From contig NZ_JAUCEN010000002.1 in assembly GCF_030348945.1 (NCBI RefSeq), positions 1,426,001-1,490,000 of the forward strand: DNA of 64,000 nucleotides, read 5' to 3'. This DNA comes from Peribacillus sp. ACCC06369 (GTDB taxonomy: Bacteria > Bacillota > Bacilli > Bacillales > DSM-1321). The translations under genes and the position numbers were made by a program. Of the stretch, positions 43,739 to 52,988 are shown piece after piece; position 1 is the first letter of the stretch, and each line of letters begins with the position of its first letter. The notes below the pieces were generated by a model. That model was given only the letters and a program-made list of their open reading frames with translations. It did not search any database and had not been told where the DNA came from.

Positions 43739-44092
43739 ATCTTCATTATTTACAATGGGGAAGGCCTCTTCGTGGATTGAAAAAGGATCTTTAATCTCTA
43801 GTATGAAGGAATCAAATGGTTCGGTGCAGGTTTCATATTTATGATGATGCTTTAATTCGTTCAAGATTTTGCCTTTGATTACAGTATAGGCATAGTTAGA
43901 GAATTGTCCGTATTCCTCATTGAAATTCCCGATTGATTCCCATAAAGCAATCAAACCTACTTGGAAAAATTCTTCTTTATTCTTATAGATGGATAGTGAG
44001 CGGATAATATGATGGATCATCGGGGTAAATTCAGTCTTTAGAGCTGAGAAATCTTCCATTGAGCAAGCTACCTTTAGAAAGTGCACTTTCAT
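43721..44092 (-). CDS. Sigma-70 region-2-like protein lacking region 4
   Basis: A 123-residue protein whose centre matches sigma-factor region 2: EEFFQVGLIALWESIGNFNE followed by FSNYAYTVIKGKILNELKHH. About 35 unrelated residues follow and the frame stops inside a stem-loop, so region 4 (the -35 binding domain) is absent. B. subtilis has a comparable split system (SigO with RsoA), but no region-4 partner is visible here. It may be a co-regulator, or a truncated sigma gene. The start ATG 44092 follows a GGGAAT-like site and is uncertain. Confidence 0.7.
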   Translation of the reverse strand: MKVHFLKVACSMEDFSALKTEFTPMIHHIIRSLSIYKNKEEFFQVGLIALWESIGNFNEEYGQFSNYAYTVIKGKILNELKHHHKYETCTEPFDSFILEIKDPFSIHEEAFPIVNNEDRVAHS

Positions 44093-44525
44093 GTATTCCC
44101 GGGTGCTTCTACCATAAATAATTCGTTCGGCTATAGCGAAAGGGCATAACGGAGAAATGTAAGGGATAAAACGTTTGTTTTCAGGCGCTGAACCAGAAAC
44201 TTATTGAAAGGGAAAGGAAGATTCAGAAGTATGGAGAGTACTTTTGAATATGGGTTTGAACAAATGAAAGACACATCCGAATATTGGATGTGCCGATACC
44301 ATTCACTCATTCTTGTTTCGATAGATTTATCGCAATTCAATGAATCATCATTTAGTTTAAACATCAGCAATAGCTCAAAGTCCACTTTCACAGGTAGCTC
44401 AAGAAGTGGGGGGGAGAAAAGCTGAAACAAAATGCTTCATTCCTTTCGTATTTCAATATGTATCCCCCTAAACATTTATGATTGTGAGTTCCAAAGTGGA
44501 GATGTTGATAAAACAATTGTTTTTT
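44093..44525. other. Intergenic region, no supported gene
   Basis: About 430 bases. Frames on both strands overlap near 44131-44430 but neither has a good start, homology or composition. No RNA recognised. Confidence 0.45.
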
Positions 44526-45350
44526 TTAACTCTGCGATTTTCGGAATCCAGCTTCCTGTGCGTCTTGTTCGGTACAAAACATTTCTTCCGGTTTAGTTAT
44601 TTCGTAATATTGGCCCGAAGGAATGTGATATATTTTATTGCCTCTAGAGTTTATATTCCCTTTAATTTCTGGGTTATTGCAAGATGAATGGACAGTGGTT
44701 TTTTTCTCTGATTCTTCTCCGGACTTCGAATCATCAAACCCTTTTGAAGTTGCATAGTTTTCAATTGACCAAATCCCGATTTCTTCTTTTTGGGCTTGTT
44801 TCTGCATATCTTCCAATTCATCAAGATATTTAGTGTTCGGTGCATAAACATAGGCTACCCTGGCCAGTCCTTTTTCAAGCAGTAGTTTATTAACCATTTT
44901 TCCATCAACATAAAAATAGGCCAGCAGCCGGCCATATTTATCTCTTTCACCAATGCCGGTTTCTACTTCCACTTTAGAGCCCTCAGGCATTAAATCCTTG
45001 GTGAACTTGCTTGCTTCAGGTCCAAAAGGCTGAACGGGCTTGGAGGGGTGCACGGTTTCTGGGGTATCTACCAAAAGGAGCCTGACCGTTTCTTCATTTC
45101 CATTTGGCATTTTGATTTTTACTGTATCTCCATCGACAACCCTGACGATCTCGGCTGTGAATGTCCTGCCTTTCTCTTCTTTGGAAGAATTCGTACTGGA
45201 TTGAATATCTTCATTGGACATTGAATCTTCCTGTTTCGATTCATTGATCAAGTTATCTGATGCGGCCTGACAGCCAGTCAAAGTGATCAGGCTTATGGCA
45301 GTCAGGAGAAAAACAGGCAGATAAGAATGTAAAAAGGAATTTCTGTTCAT
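44526..45350 (-). CDS. Thermonuclease (SNase) family lipoprotein
   Basis: A 274-residue secreted nuclease-type protein. A lipoprotein signal ends at LTGCQ (about 25-29), then a Ser/Glu-rich linker. The nuclease domain (about 65-200) has VDGDTVKIKM, RLLLVDTPET, RDKYGRLLAYFYVDG and GLARVAYVY, which supply the calcium and catalytic Asp/Arg/Glu residues. A C-terminal module (about 225-270) with IKGNINSRGNKIYHIPSGQ and two Cys resembles Ada-like metal-binding or wall-associated domains of Bacillus nucleases such as YncB. It likely scavenges extracellular DNA or RNA. Confidence 0.9.
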   Translation of the reverse strand: MNRNSFLHSYLPVFLLTAISLITLTGCQAASDNLINESKQEDSMSNEDIQSSTNSSKEEKGRTFTAEIVRVVDGDTVKIKMPNGNEETVRLLLVDTPETVHPSKPVQPFGPEASKFTKDLMPEGSKVEVETGIGERDKYGRLLAYFYVDGKMVNKLLLEKGLARVAYVYAPNTKYLDELEDMQKQAQKEEIGIWSIENYATSKGFDDSKSGEESEKKTTVHSSCNNPEIKGNINSRGNKIYHIPSGQYYEITKPEEMFCTEQDAQEAGFRKSQS

Positions 45351-45540
45351 GATAAGTCCTCCATTTCAAAGGTGTTTTCGTTTTCCATGTCCATCAAGGG
45401 TATATTCGGCAGGAATAATTCTAACCTATAAAAAAGCGAAAGAAAATGAAATAACATTAAAATTTTCATATGCATCGCTATCCGATATCATGATAGTTTC
45501 TTATAATGATAAGGTGGAGTAAGGGAGGCAGGCGTGATAA

Positions 45541-46173
45541 ATGATGTTTAGGCTTGAAAAAATTAGGTATAAAGGCATCCTGCATATTGATGGTTTGAAA
45601 ATATCCGGTGGCATGGTTACTTGCTTGACAGGGGAAAGCGGAGCAGGAAAAACATCACTTCTACGATTATTGAACAGGATGGATGACCCGGATAGCGGTT
45701 CAATCTATTATCAAGATCAGTTGCTGGATAATTTCAACCCGATAGAGCTCCGACGTAAAGTCACAATGCTTTCTCAGACACCGTTCACTTTTCCGGGAAC
45801 GATTGAAGAAAATCTCCAGCTGGGCCTGGAATTGACAGAACGGGAAAAAAAGGATAAAGCCGAATTGGTGAAAGCACTTGAAACCGTACAATTGCAGAAG
45901 TCTTTAGATGAGGGGGCGGAAAATCTTTCTGGAGGGGAGAAACAAAGGCTGGCACTAGCGAGATTACTTTTATTGAGACCAGAAGTGTATTTACTGGATG
46001 AGCCGACTTCGGCTCTCGATGAGGAAACCGAGCTAAGGGTCATGAGCCGTTTTTTAGACGAAGTAAAGCGGGAAAAAGGAACGGTCATCATGATTACCCA
46101 TTCAAAACAGCTTGCGGACATATGTGCTGAAAAGATGATCGTTCTGAAAAAGGCCAAGGAGGCTGACTATTAA
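45541..46173 (+). CDS. yjkB: ABC transporter ATP-binding protein, FetA/YjkB-like
   Basis: A 210-residue ATPase. The Walker A is GESGAGKTS, the Q-loop is near MLSQTPF, the ABC signature is LSGGEKQRLALARL and Walker B is VYLLDEPTSALDE; the switch His is in ITHSK. It overlaps the next gene, a UPF0014 permease, by one base (TAATG). The pair matches B. subtilis yjkB-yjkA and E. coli FetA-FetB, which has been linked to iron export. Confidence 0.9.
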   Translation: MMFRLEKIRYKGILHIDGLKISGGMVTCLTGESGAGKTSLLRLLNRMDDPDSGSIYYQDQLLDNFNPIELRRKVTMLSQTPFTFPGTIEENLQLGLELTEREKKDKAELVKALETVQLQKSLDEGAENLSGGEKQRLALARLLLLRPEVYLLDEPTSALDEETELRVMSRFLDEVKREKGTVIMITHSKQLADICAEKMIVLKKAKEADY

Positions 46174-46958
46174 TGGAGGGTAATGGGATAATAGATATTG
46201 AGTTCTGGCGACTTTGTGCAGCCTATGTCTTTGTTGTAGTCCTGCTCATTATCGTTAAATGGCGAGGGATTTCACGGGAAAAGCAAATCATGCTCGCTAC
46301 GGTACGGATGACGGTCCAACTCATTCTTGCCGGATATGTTTTGACATATATCTTTGAAAATCCTCACCCTTTACTTTCTTTAGGATTTCTATGTGCAATG
46401 GCTTTGTTCTCCATCCATAATATTTTTAAGCAAGTGCCCCATACGCTCAATAAGAAAATTAAAAGGATGGTCATCCTAAGTATGTTGTCAGGTCCCATGG
46501 CTGCCTTGTTTTATTTTAATGTGGTCGTGATCCATTTCACGCCATGGTATGAGCCCAGGTATTTCATTCCAATAGCAGGGATGATCGTGGGGAATGCAAT
46601 GACTGGTGTGACATTAGCACTTAAAAACCTCCATGATGGGATTAGCAGTAATCGTGAAAAAGTAGAAGCGATGTTGATGCTTGGAGCGACTCCAGCAAGG
46701 GCTGTGAAGAAATATGTGGATGCTGCATTCGACTCGGCAGTCCTCCCGACTTTGAACAATATGCTCGGGATGGGAATTATTTTCCTTCCAGGAATGATGA
46801 CAGGGCAAATCCTGTCGGGAATAAGCCCACTCATCGCAATTGAATACCAGATTGCCATACTTATCGGAATTCTCGGGAGTGTTTCATTAACGGTCGTCCT
46901 TTTCATTATGCTTAGTTTCAGAGCCTTTTTTACCAAAAATGCACAGCTTTCCATTTAA
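46173..46958 (+). CDS. yjkA: UPF0014/FetB family ABC permease
   Basis: A 261-residue membrane protein with about seven helices of the UPF0014 (FetB) family. Conserved segments are VRMTVQLILAGYVL, GMIVGNAMTGVTLAL and the coupling-region LMLGATPARAVKKY followed by GIIFLPGMMTGQILSG. It forms the transmembrane part of the transporter encoded with the preceding ATPase. Metal export is inferred from E. coli FetAB. Confidence 0.9.
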   Translation: MEGNGIIDIEFWRLCAAYVFVVVLLIIVKWRGISREKQIMLATVRMTVQLILAGYVLTYIFENPHPLLSLGFLCAMALFSIHNIFKQVPHTLNKKIKRMVILSMLSGPMAALFYFNVVVIHFTPWYEPRYFIPIAGMIVGNAMTGVTLALKNLHDGISSNREKVEAMLMLGATPARAVKKYVDAAFDSAVLPTLNNMLGMGIIFLPGMMTGQILSGISPLIAIEYQIAILIGILGSVSLTVVLFIMLSFRAFFTKNAQLSI

Positions 46959-46984
46959 TTATTGAAGAATCTGAAAAGTAATGG

Positions 46985-47013
46985 TTGCAGTTCTATCTAT
47001 ATTTTTGTACTAT
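46985..47013 (+). promoter_or_regulatory. Candidate sigma-A promoter of ptsHI
   Basis: TTGCAG (46985-46990), a 17-base spacer and TACTAT (47008-47013), about 145 bases before ptsH. No GlcT antiterminator (RAT) site was recognised in the leader. Confidence 0.5.
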
Positions 47014-47158
47014 TTTTTAGGTACCAGATAGTTTTGGTTTGTTTGTTGGGGATGATAATGCTATTCTGATAAGGAAAAGGGCATTTCTTTACTGATTGGT
47101 TAGAGAACACCCCTTACATAACCTATTTTGTTAATTTATCTAAAGGAGATTGATTTAT

Positions 47159-47425
47159 ATGGTGGAAAAAACATTTACAGTAACTGCAGAAACAGGAATA
47201 CATGCTCGGCCGGCTACATTGCTGGTACAAGCTGCTGGAAAATTCGATTCAGAAATAAACCTTGCTTATAAAGAGAAAAAAGTGAACCTTAAATCCATTA
47301 TGGGTGTAATGTCACTAGGTATTGGCAAAGGGGCAGAGATTACGATTTCTGCTGAAGGAAGCGATGAAAATGATGCACTGAACACACTTGCTGAAACGTT
47401 GAATAGAGAAGGATTAGCAGAATAA
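47159..47425 (+). CDS. ptsH: Phosphocarrier protein HPr
   Basis: An 88-residue PTS protein. ETGIHARPA carries the phosphorylated His15, and [17 protein letters not shown] carries the regulatory Ser46 that HPr kinase modifies for catabolite repression. ATG 47159 follows AAAGGAGA. It overlaps ptsI by one base (TAATG). ptsG, which precedes ptsH in B. subtilis, is not next to it here. Confidence 0.97.
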   Translation: MVEKTFTVTAETGIHARPATLLVQAAGKFDSEINLAYKEKKVNLKSIMGVMSLGIGKGAEITISAEGSDENDALNTLAETLNREGLAE

Positions 47426-49143
47426 TGTCCACTTTGATTAGTGGAATAGCAGCTTCAAACGGAATAGCCATCGCTAAAGCCTATCGACTGACTGAGCCAG
47501 ATTTATCGATTGAAAAAAGAAGCATAGAAGATGTCGGGGCGGAAATATCCCGTTTTAAGGAAGCTATTCAAAAGTCAACAGTTGAATTGGAGATAATCAG
47601 GGAAAAAGCCGAAAAGGACTTAGGGGCCGATAAAGCCGCTATTTTTGACGCGCACCTGCTTGTTTTGGCTGATCCGGAACTTATCACTCCAATTCAAGAT
47701 AAAATACAATCGGAAAACGTCAACGCTGAGTTTTCCTTAAATGAAACCGCAAGCATGTTCATTACGATGTTTGAACAAATGGATAATGAATACATGAAGG
47801 AACGTGCAGCGGATATCCGTGACGTTACGAAACGGGTGTTGTCACATCTTTTAGGTGTTCATATTCCAAATCCAAGCATGATTGCTGAAGAAGTGATCAT
47901 CATTGCGGAGGATTTGACTCCTTCCGATACAGCACAATTGAATCCGGCTTACGTCAAAGGATTTACGACCGATATCGGTGGACGTACATCCCATTCAGCC
48001 ATAATGGCGCGTTCATTGGAAATTCCAGCAGTCGTTGGAGCAAAGTCAGTAACCTCGTCCATTGAAAATGGTGACTTGGTCATTATTGATGGCTTAAAGG
48101 GTGAAGTGCACATCAATCCTACTCCTGAACTCGTGAAACGCTACGAAGAGGAACAGGAAGCATATGCTTTGCAAAAGGCTGAGTGGGCGAAACTGGTTCA
48201 TGAACAAACTGTTACAAAAGATGGTCATCATGTGGAATTGGCTGCCAATATCGGTACGCCGAAAGATCTAGAGGGCGTTCATCAAAATGGCGGTGAAGGC
48301 ATCGGGTTATACCGTACGGAATTTCTTTATATGGGCAGAAATGACTTTCCGAGTGAAGAAGAACAGTTCGAGGCATACAAAGCGGTGCTGGAAGGAATGT
48401 CAGGAAAGCCTGTAGTCGTCAGAACGCTTGACATAGGCGGAGACAAGGAGTTACCTTATCTAGAGCTTCCTAAGGAAATGAATCCTTTCCTTGGTTACCG
48501 TGCGATTCGCCTCTGCTTAAATGAGCAGGAGATTTTCCGGACCCAGCTCCGTGCCCTGCTTCGTGCAAGCATTTACGGTGATTTGAAAATCATGTTCCCG
48601 ATGATTGCAACATTAGCTGAATTCCGCGAAGCAAAAGCCGTCTTGGCTGAAGTTAGACAGGAATTGCTTGATAATGGTGTTCAAGTTGCCGAAAAAATTG
48701 AAGTCGGAATTATGGTTGAAATCCCTTCAACTGCTGTGATGGCTGATATATTTGCTAAGGAAGTCGATTTCTTCAGCATAGGCACTAATGACTTGATTCA
48801 GTATACGATGGCCGCTGACCGAATGAATGAGAGAGTATCTTATTTATACCAACCATATAATCCAGCGATTTTACGCCTTGTTAAAATGGTTATAGATGCA
48901 GCTCATAAAGAAGGGAAATGGGCCGGGATGTGCGGTGAAATGGCTGGAGATGAAGTGGCTATCCCGATCTTGATCGGAATGGGCCTTGATGAATTCTCAA
49001 TGAGTGCCACTTCCATTTTAAAAGCACGTTCCTTAATCAGCCAACTTTCGCTTGAAGAGATGAAAAAACTATCTCAGGAAGTTTTAGTGCTGGATACGAA
49101 TGATAATGTGAAAGAAGCGGTAGTTAACGCTTTGAAGCAATAA
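47425..49143 (+). CDS. ptsI: PTS enzyme I (phosphoenolpyruvate-protein phosphotransferase)
   Basis: A 572-residue cytoplasmic enzyme that phosphorylates HPr from phosphoenolpyruvate. The active-site His lies in [20 protein letters not shown] (about 186-205). The C-terminal PEP-binding barrel shows [38 protein letters not shown] and GMCGEMAGD. Translation is coupled to ptsH. A terminator follows. Confidence 0.97.
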   Translation: MSTLISGIAASNGIAIAKAYRLTEPDLSIEKRSIEDVGAEISRFKEAIQKSTVELEIIREKAEKDLGADKAAIFDAHLLVLADPELITPIQDKIQSENVNAEFSLNETASMFITMFEQMDNEYMKERAADIRDVTKRVLSHLLGVHIPNPSMIAEEVIIIAEDLTPSDTAQLNPAYVKGFTTDIGGRTSHSAIMARSLEIPAVVGAKSVTSSIENGDLVIIDGLKGEVHINPTPELVKRYEEEQEAYALQKAEWAKLVHEQTVTKDGHHVELAANIGTPKDLEGVHQNGGEGIGLYRTEFLYMGRNDFPSEEEQFEAYKAVLEGMSGKPVVVRTLDIGGDKELPYLELPKEMNPFLGYRAIRLCLNEQEIFRTQLRALLRASIYGDLKIMFPMIATLAEFREAKAVLAEVRQELLDNGVQVAEKIEVGIMVEIPSTAVMADIFAKEVDFFSIGTNDLIQYTMAADRMNERVSYLYQPYNPAILRLVKMVIDAAHKEGKWAGMCGEMAGDEVAIPILIGMGLDEFSMSATSILKARSLISQLSLEEMKKLSQEVLVLDTNDNVKEAVVNALKQ

Positions 49144-49159
49144 ATAAATGATATAAACG

Positions 49160-49189
49160 GCACCCCATCCCCTTCGGATCGGGTGCTTT
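49160..49189 (+). terminator. Intrinsic terminator after ptsI
   Basis: Stem GCACCC..GGGTGC extended by CATCC/GGATC pairing around a CCTTC loop, followed by TTTCC. Confidence 0.75.
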
Positions 49190-49464
49190 CCTGTAATTTA
49201 TTCTTAACATTTTGCTAAAGAATGTTTATTGCAACAAAATGGGGGTAAATAAAAAGCAAGCACAGTTGTTTGGTTCTATTAGGGCAGCTGACATTCTCAT
49301 TTCCCCCTTTGTCGCCGGTTGGTTTATCCAACCGGCAATTTTTTGAGTTTAACCACAGGGAATAAAAAAAACCAGAGAATGATTATTCAGATTTTTCACA
49401 TTTCGATTATGACGATATAATGGAATTATTATTTTATTTTACGAAATGGAGGATATGATATTTT
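49190..49464 (+). other. Intergenic region with a second strong terminator; possible small RNA
   Basis: No gene in about 275 bases. A strong terminator-like hairpin lies at 49314-49344 well beyond the ptsI terminator, with GGGGG (49241-49245) and CCCCC (49303-49307) able to pair upstream of it. This layout would fit a short untranslated RNA of about 140 bases, though I see no convincing promoter. Confidence 0.3.
49314..49344 (+). terminator. Strong stem-loop terminator upstream of the SDR gene
   Basis: Nine-base-pair stem GCCGGTTGG/CCAACCGGC with a TTTAT loop, then AATTTTTT. Confidence 0.8.
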
Positions 49465-50250
49465 ATGGAATTACATTTGGAAAAGAAAAATGCTTTGATT
49501 TTAGCTTCAAGCCAAGGTTTGGGAAAGGCGATGGCAGCAGAATTGGTAAAAGAAGGAGCAAATGTCATGCTAGCCAGCCGTGATGGTGAAAAGCTTGCCG
49601 CCGTGCAAAGGGAATTATCACAGCTTGGGGCTGGTAAAGTGGCTTATATGGTAACGGATATAACAAAGGCTGAAGATATTAAAAGCTTGGTTGGGAAAAC
49701 TGTTGAAGAGTTGGGCGGTATCGACATTCTTATTAATAACGCCGGTGGGCCCCCAGGGGGATCATTTACAGATTTCAATGATGAAGAATGGCAACAATCT
49801 TTCGAACTTAATTTACTAAGCTTCATAAGGACGATTCGTGAGAGCTTGCCGCATCTAAAAAAACAGGGCGGAAAAATCGTAAATATTGCATCTTCATCCA
49901 TTAAGGAACCGATTCCTGGATTGATATTATCGAATACATTCCGGACTGCAATCGTGGGGTTGTCAAAGACGTTAGCTTCCGAGTTAGCTCCAGACCGGAT
50001 TTTGGTCAATACAGTTGGTCCTGGAAGGATTGCAACGGACCGCGTTCAGCACCTTGATAAAATGAATGCAGAAAAACAAGGCGTCTCACCTGAGAAGGTC
50101 ACTGAACAATCCATCAATAAAATCCCACTTGGCCGTTATGGGGAACCCGAGGAATTTGCCAAGTTCGTTACTTTCCTTGTTTCAGGTGCTAATACATATT
50201 TAACTGGCCAGTCCTATTTAGTTGACGGAGGAATGATAAAGTCCATTTAA
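49465..50250 (+). CDS. Atypical SDR (BKR-like) lacking the catalytic Tyr and Lys
   Basis: A 261-residue SDR-fold protein. The nucleotide motif is altered (ASSQGLGKA in place of TGxxxGxG) and the catalytic YxxxK is replaced by Ser156 and Arg160 in ILSNTFRTAIVGLSK; only the Ser of NIASSSI and the NNAGG turn remain. A known subgroup of 3-ketoacyl-ACP-reductase-like SDRs has this pattern, so it is a family trait and not a defect of this copy. Its reaction is unknown. It lies 33 bases upstream of ykwC and probably shares its transcript. Confidence 0.85.
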   Translation: MELHLEKKNALILASSQGLGKAMAAELVKEGANVMLASRDGEKLAAVQRELSQLGAGKVAYMVTDITKAEDIKSLVGKTVEELGGIDILINNAGGPPGGSFTDFNDEEWQQSFELNLLSFIRTIRESLPHLKKQGGKIVNIASSSIKEPIPGLILSNTFRTAIVGLSKTLASELAPDRILVNTVGPGRIATDRVQHLDKMNAEKQGVSPEKVTEQSINKIPLGRYGEPEEFAKFVTFLVSGANTYLTGQSYLVDGGMIKSI

Positions 50251-50283
50251 CGTTTTAAACAAAATGATTGGGAGGAATTTGCA

Positions 50284-51156
50284 GTGACGCAATCGAACGA
50301 TGTGATCGGATTCATAGGTTTGGGAGTTATGGGAAAAAGTATGGCGGCCAATTTACTTAAAGCAGGATTTGAGGTATTCGTTTATACAAGGACGGAAGCA
50401 AAGGCAAGTGAACTTCTCTCACTGGGTGCAAAGTGGGCATCTGAACCTAAGGAAATCGCACAGAAAGCAAATGTGATCATTTCAATGGTAGGATATCCTA
50501 GCGATGTGGAAGAAATTTATCTTGGGGAAAATGGTCTTATCAAGAATGGGAAAAAAGGAGCCCATTTAATCGATATGACTACCTCCACACCATCCTTGGC
50601 CGTGAGAATAGCAGAGGAAGCCAAGAAAAGAGGAATGGAATCATTGGATGCACCGGTTTCTGGAGGGGATATCGGTGCTCGTGATGCGAAGCTTACGATA
50701 ATGGTTGGCGGCGATAGTGAGGCGTTTGAAGCGGTCCGGCACATTTTTGATACCCTGGGCAGTAATGTTGTCCACCAAGGCCCTGCTGGGTCAGGACAGC
50801 ATACGAAAATGTGCAATCAAATTGCCATTGCATCTAATATGATCGGAGTAACTGAAGCGATTTCTTATGCCAAAAAGGCGGGGTTGGATCCGGACCAGGT
50901 TCTGAGAAGCATATCATCGGGTTCTGCCGGAAGCTGGTCACTGTCCAATCTTGTGCCGCGAATGGTCAAAGGGGATTTTGAACCAGGTTTTTATATCAAG
51001 CATTTTATTAAGGATATGAAAATTGCACTTGATGAAGCTGAAAGGATGGGAATGGAGGCTCCGGGGTTAAGCCTGAGCAAATCCCTATATGAGGGGCTGG
51101 CAGAAGCTGGTGAGGAAAATAGCGGTACCCAGGCATTATATAAACACTATAATTAA
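50284..51156 (+). CDS. ykwC: 3-hydroxyisobutyrate dehydrogenase family protein, YkwC-like
   Basis: A 290-residue beta-hydroxyacid dehydrogenase. The NAD motif FIGLGVMGKSMAANLLKAGF is near the N terminus, followed by the substrate motif DAPVSGGDIGARD and the catalytic Lys in GSGQHTKMCNQ. It closely matches B. subtilis YkwC. Substrate unknown; 3-hydroxypropionate or tartronate semialdehyde types are in the family. GTG 50284 follows GGGAGGAA. Confidence 0.9.
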   Translation: MTQSNDVIGFIGLGVMGKSMAANLLKAGFEVFVYTRTEAKASELLSLGAKWASEPKEIAQKANVIISMVGYPSDVEEIYLGENGLIKNGKKGAHLIDMTTSTPSLAVRIAEEAKKRGMESLDAPVSGGDIGARDAKLTIMVGGDSEAFEAVRHIFDTLGSNVVHQGPAGSGQHTKMCNQIAIASNMIGVTEAISYAKKAGLDPDQVLRSISSGSAGSWSLSNLVPRMVKGDFEPGFYIKHFIKDMKIALDEAERMGMEAPGLSLSKSLYEGLAEAGEENSGTQALYKHYN

Positions 51157-51221
51157 GTGCTAGCATATCTTTTTCATGAATAAGCTGATAGCGACAGCCT
51201 TTACAAAAAGGAGTGATCGTT

Positions 51222-51587
51222 ATGGGCGAATTCGATGATATCAATATGAAATTCCAGGAATTAGAAGATGGTCGATATATTGTCAGGATTGAAGGGTATA
51301 AACGCGAGAAAACCATTCATCAAACAAAGCCCATTCGTTGGGATCTGAAATTAATGAATGAAAGTCCGCTAATCTTGCCGGTGAAATTCAGTCATATCGA
51401 AACGAATGCCGGCTTCCAGATCCTGATGCGCGAATTGAAAAGTTTAGGTCTTTCAAAGCCGCGCTCCGCAAAGGAATTTGAAGAAGTGATGGCTGATTTA
51501 CTTGGGTCCATCGTTGAAGTGAGCCTTACCACGACGAATAAGGAAGAGGGATATCGGGAAATTCGTTTTTTACGGAGATTGTATTAG
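51222..51587 (+). CDS. Uncharacterised protein, 121 aa
   Basis: A soluble, charged protein of 121 residues with alternating beta strands (MKFQELEDGRYIVRIEGYKR, RWDLKLMNES) and a helical part (ELKSLGLSKPRSAKEFEEVM). The pattern loosely recalls phage DUF669 proteins, but I would not assign it. ATG 51222 follows AAAGGAGTG; the GTG at 51213 is inside that site. A good terminator follows, supporting a real gene. Confidence 0.65.
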   Translation: MGEFDDINMKFQELEDGRYIVRIEGYKREKTIHQTKPIRWDLKLMNESPLILPVKFSHIETNAGFQILMRELKSLGLSKPRSAKEFEEVMADLLGSIVEVSLTTTNKEEGYREIRFLRRLY

Positions 51588-51640
51588 TTGTCCGACATGG
51601 TGTAATGCAATCAGTAGCTGAAATCTTCGAGAATAGGAAA

Positions 51641-51676
51641 GTGGCCTTCAATGGTTTTATTGAAGGCCACTTTTTT
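51641..51676. terminator. Bidirectional terminator
   Basis: Perfect twelve-base-pair stem GTGGCCTTCAAT/ATTGAAGGCCAC with TTTTTT on the plus strand; also close to the end of patA on the minus strand. Confidence 0.9.
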
Positions 51677-51687
51677 GTCCGGTTCAA

Positions 51688-52830
51688 TCAAGCTAAAAAT
51701 GCTTCTATACGGTCCAAAGCCTTTTCAAGGGTTTCCATTGAATAGGCATAGGATATCCTAAAGTACCCTTCGCCAAGTGGAGAGAAAGCATCTCCAGGGA
51801 CTACCGCCACTTTTTCCTGTTTAACAAGCTTGAGGCAAAAGTCGAGGGAGGTGGTGTAGCCTTTCGGAAGCTTTATAAAGAAATAAAAGGCACCATTTGG
51901 TTTGATTATTTCCAGTTTCATCGCTTGTAAACGACTGTATACGTATTCACGTCTCCGTGCATACTCTGTCTTCATGGGAATGGCATCATCCTTACCTGCG
52001 GTCAAGGCAGCCAACGCAGCTCTCTGCGATATGGAGGAGGCACAAGTCACATTGTATTGATGGACCTTCAGGATATGCTGAGACACGGCTGCAGGCGCAA
52101 ACAGAAGGCCGATTCTCCACCCGGTCATGGAATGGGACTTGGACAAACCGTTCAGGACGATGGTTTGTTCTTTTAAGAACGTGGCAATCGATACATGTTC
52201 CTGATCGAATACAAGTTCACTGTATATTTCATCCGCCAATATAAAGATGTCCTTGCCCCTTACCAGTTCGGCAATGTCCAATAATTCTTTGGAAGACAAC
52301 GTAACCCCAGTCGGATTCGATGGATATGGCAGGACGATGCAACGAGTTTGATCAGTTATGTACTTTTCAATTATATCTGCAGTCAAACGAAATCCATTTT
52401 TTGTTGTATCGGCATAAATCGGGTTTGCACCGCACATTTTGATGATGGGTTCGTATCCTGGATAGACCGGCCCTGGTAATATTACTTCGTTCCCTGGGAT
52501 GAGGATCGTTCGAAAGGTAATGTCAATGCCTTCACTTGCACCCGAGGTCACTATAACTTCATTCGATGGATCATAACTAAGCTTGTATTTATCCTTTACA
52601 TATTCAGAAGCAGCTTCCCTTAATTCCTGATAGCCGGCATTGTGAGTATAAACGGTATAATTATTATCGATTGCTTGTTTTGCCGCTTCTTTAATATGCA
52701 TTGGAGTTGGAAAGTCAGGCTGTCCTATCGTTAAGGAAATGGTGCCTTCGATTTCAGCGACCATATTGTAGAATTTACGGATCCCTGATATTTGAACTTC
52801 TTTTACTAGAGGGTTTATTAAATGTTCCAC
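51688..52830 (-). CDS. patA: N-acetyl-LL-diaminopimelate aminotransferase PatA-like
   Basis: A 380-residue fold-type I PLP aminotransferase. It has SLTIGQPDFPTP, TSGASEGIDITFR, PYPSNPTGVTLS and the PLP-Lys in NGLSKSHSMTGWRIG, and ends with RISYAYSMETLEKA. It matches B. subtilis PatA, which takes part in lysine/diaminopimelate synthesis through the acetylase route. The position before cheV also matches. The neighbouring dap genes are not in this window. Confidence 0.9.
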   Translation of the reverse strand: MEHLINPLVKEVQISGIRKFYNMVAEIEGTISLTIGQPDFPTPMHIKEAAKQAIDNNYTVYTHNAGYQELREAASEYVKDKYKLSYDPSNEVIVTSGASEGIDITFRTILIPGNEVILPGPVYPGYEPIIKMCGANPIYADTTKNGFRLTADIIEKYITDQTRCIVLPYPSNPTGVTLSSKELLDIAELVRGKDIFILADEIYSELVFDQEHVSIATFLKEQTIVLNGLSKSHSMTGWRIGLLFAPAAVSQHILKVHQYNVTCASSISQRAALAALTAGKDDAIPMKTEYARRREYVYSRLQAMKLEIIKPNGAFYFFIKLPKGYTTSLDFCLKLVKQEKVAVVPGDAFSPLGEGYFRISYAYSMETLEKALDRIEAFLA

Positions 52831-52988
52831 TATGAATATCCTCCCTTTTCATACTTCATGAGATTATGTACTATGTTTGACGGATTCATTCTATTTTATC
52901 ATTTAGTTTGGATGGGGGAGAAATACTTTTTGAGATTAATGAAATAAAGGTATAATGAATGATAAGAAAAATTTGAGGGTTGATACAT

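Noticed and set aside
44131..44430. Overlapping open frames on both strands (99 and 73 codons)
   Set aside because: Weak or TTG starts, no recognisable domain, mutual overlap and AT-rich composition. Neither could be supported.
47014..47158. Possible GlcT antiterminator site before ptsH
   Set aside because: No RAT-like hairpin and terminator pair seen, and ptsG is not adjacent.
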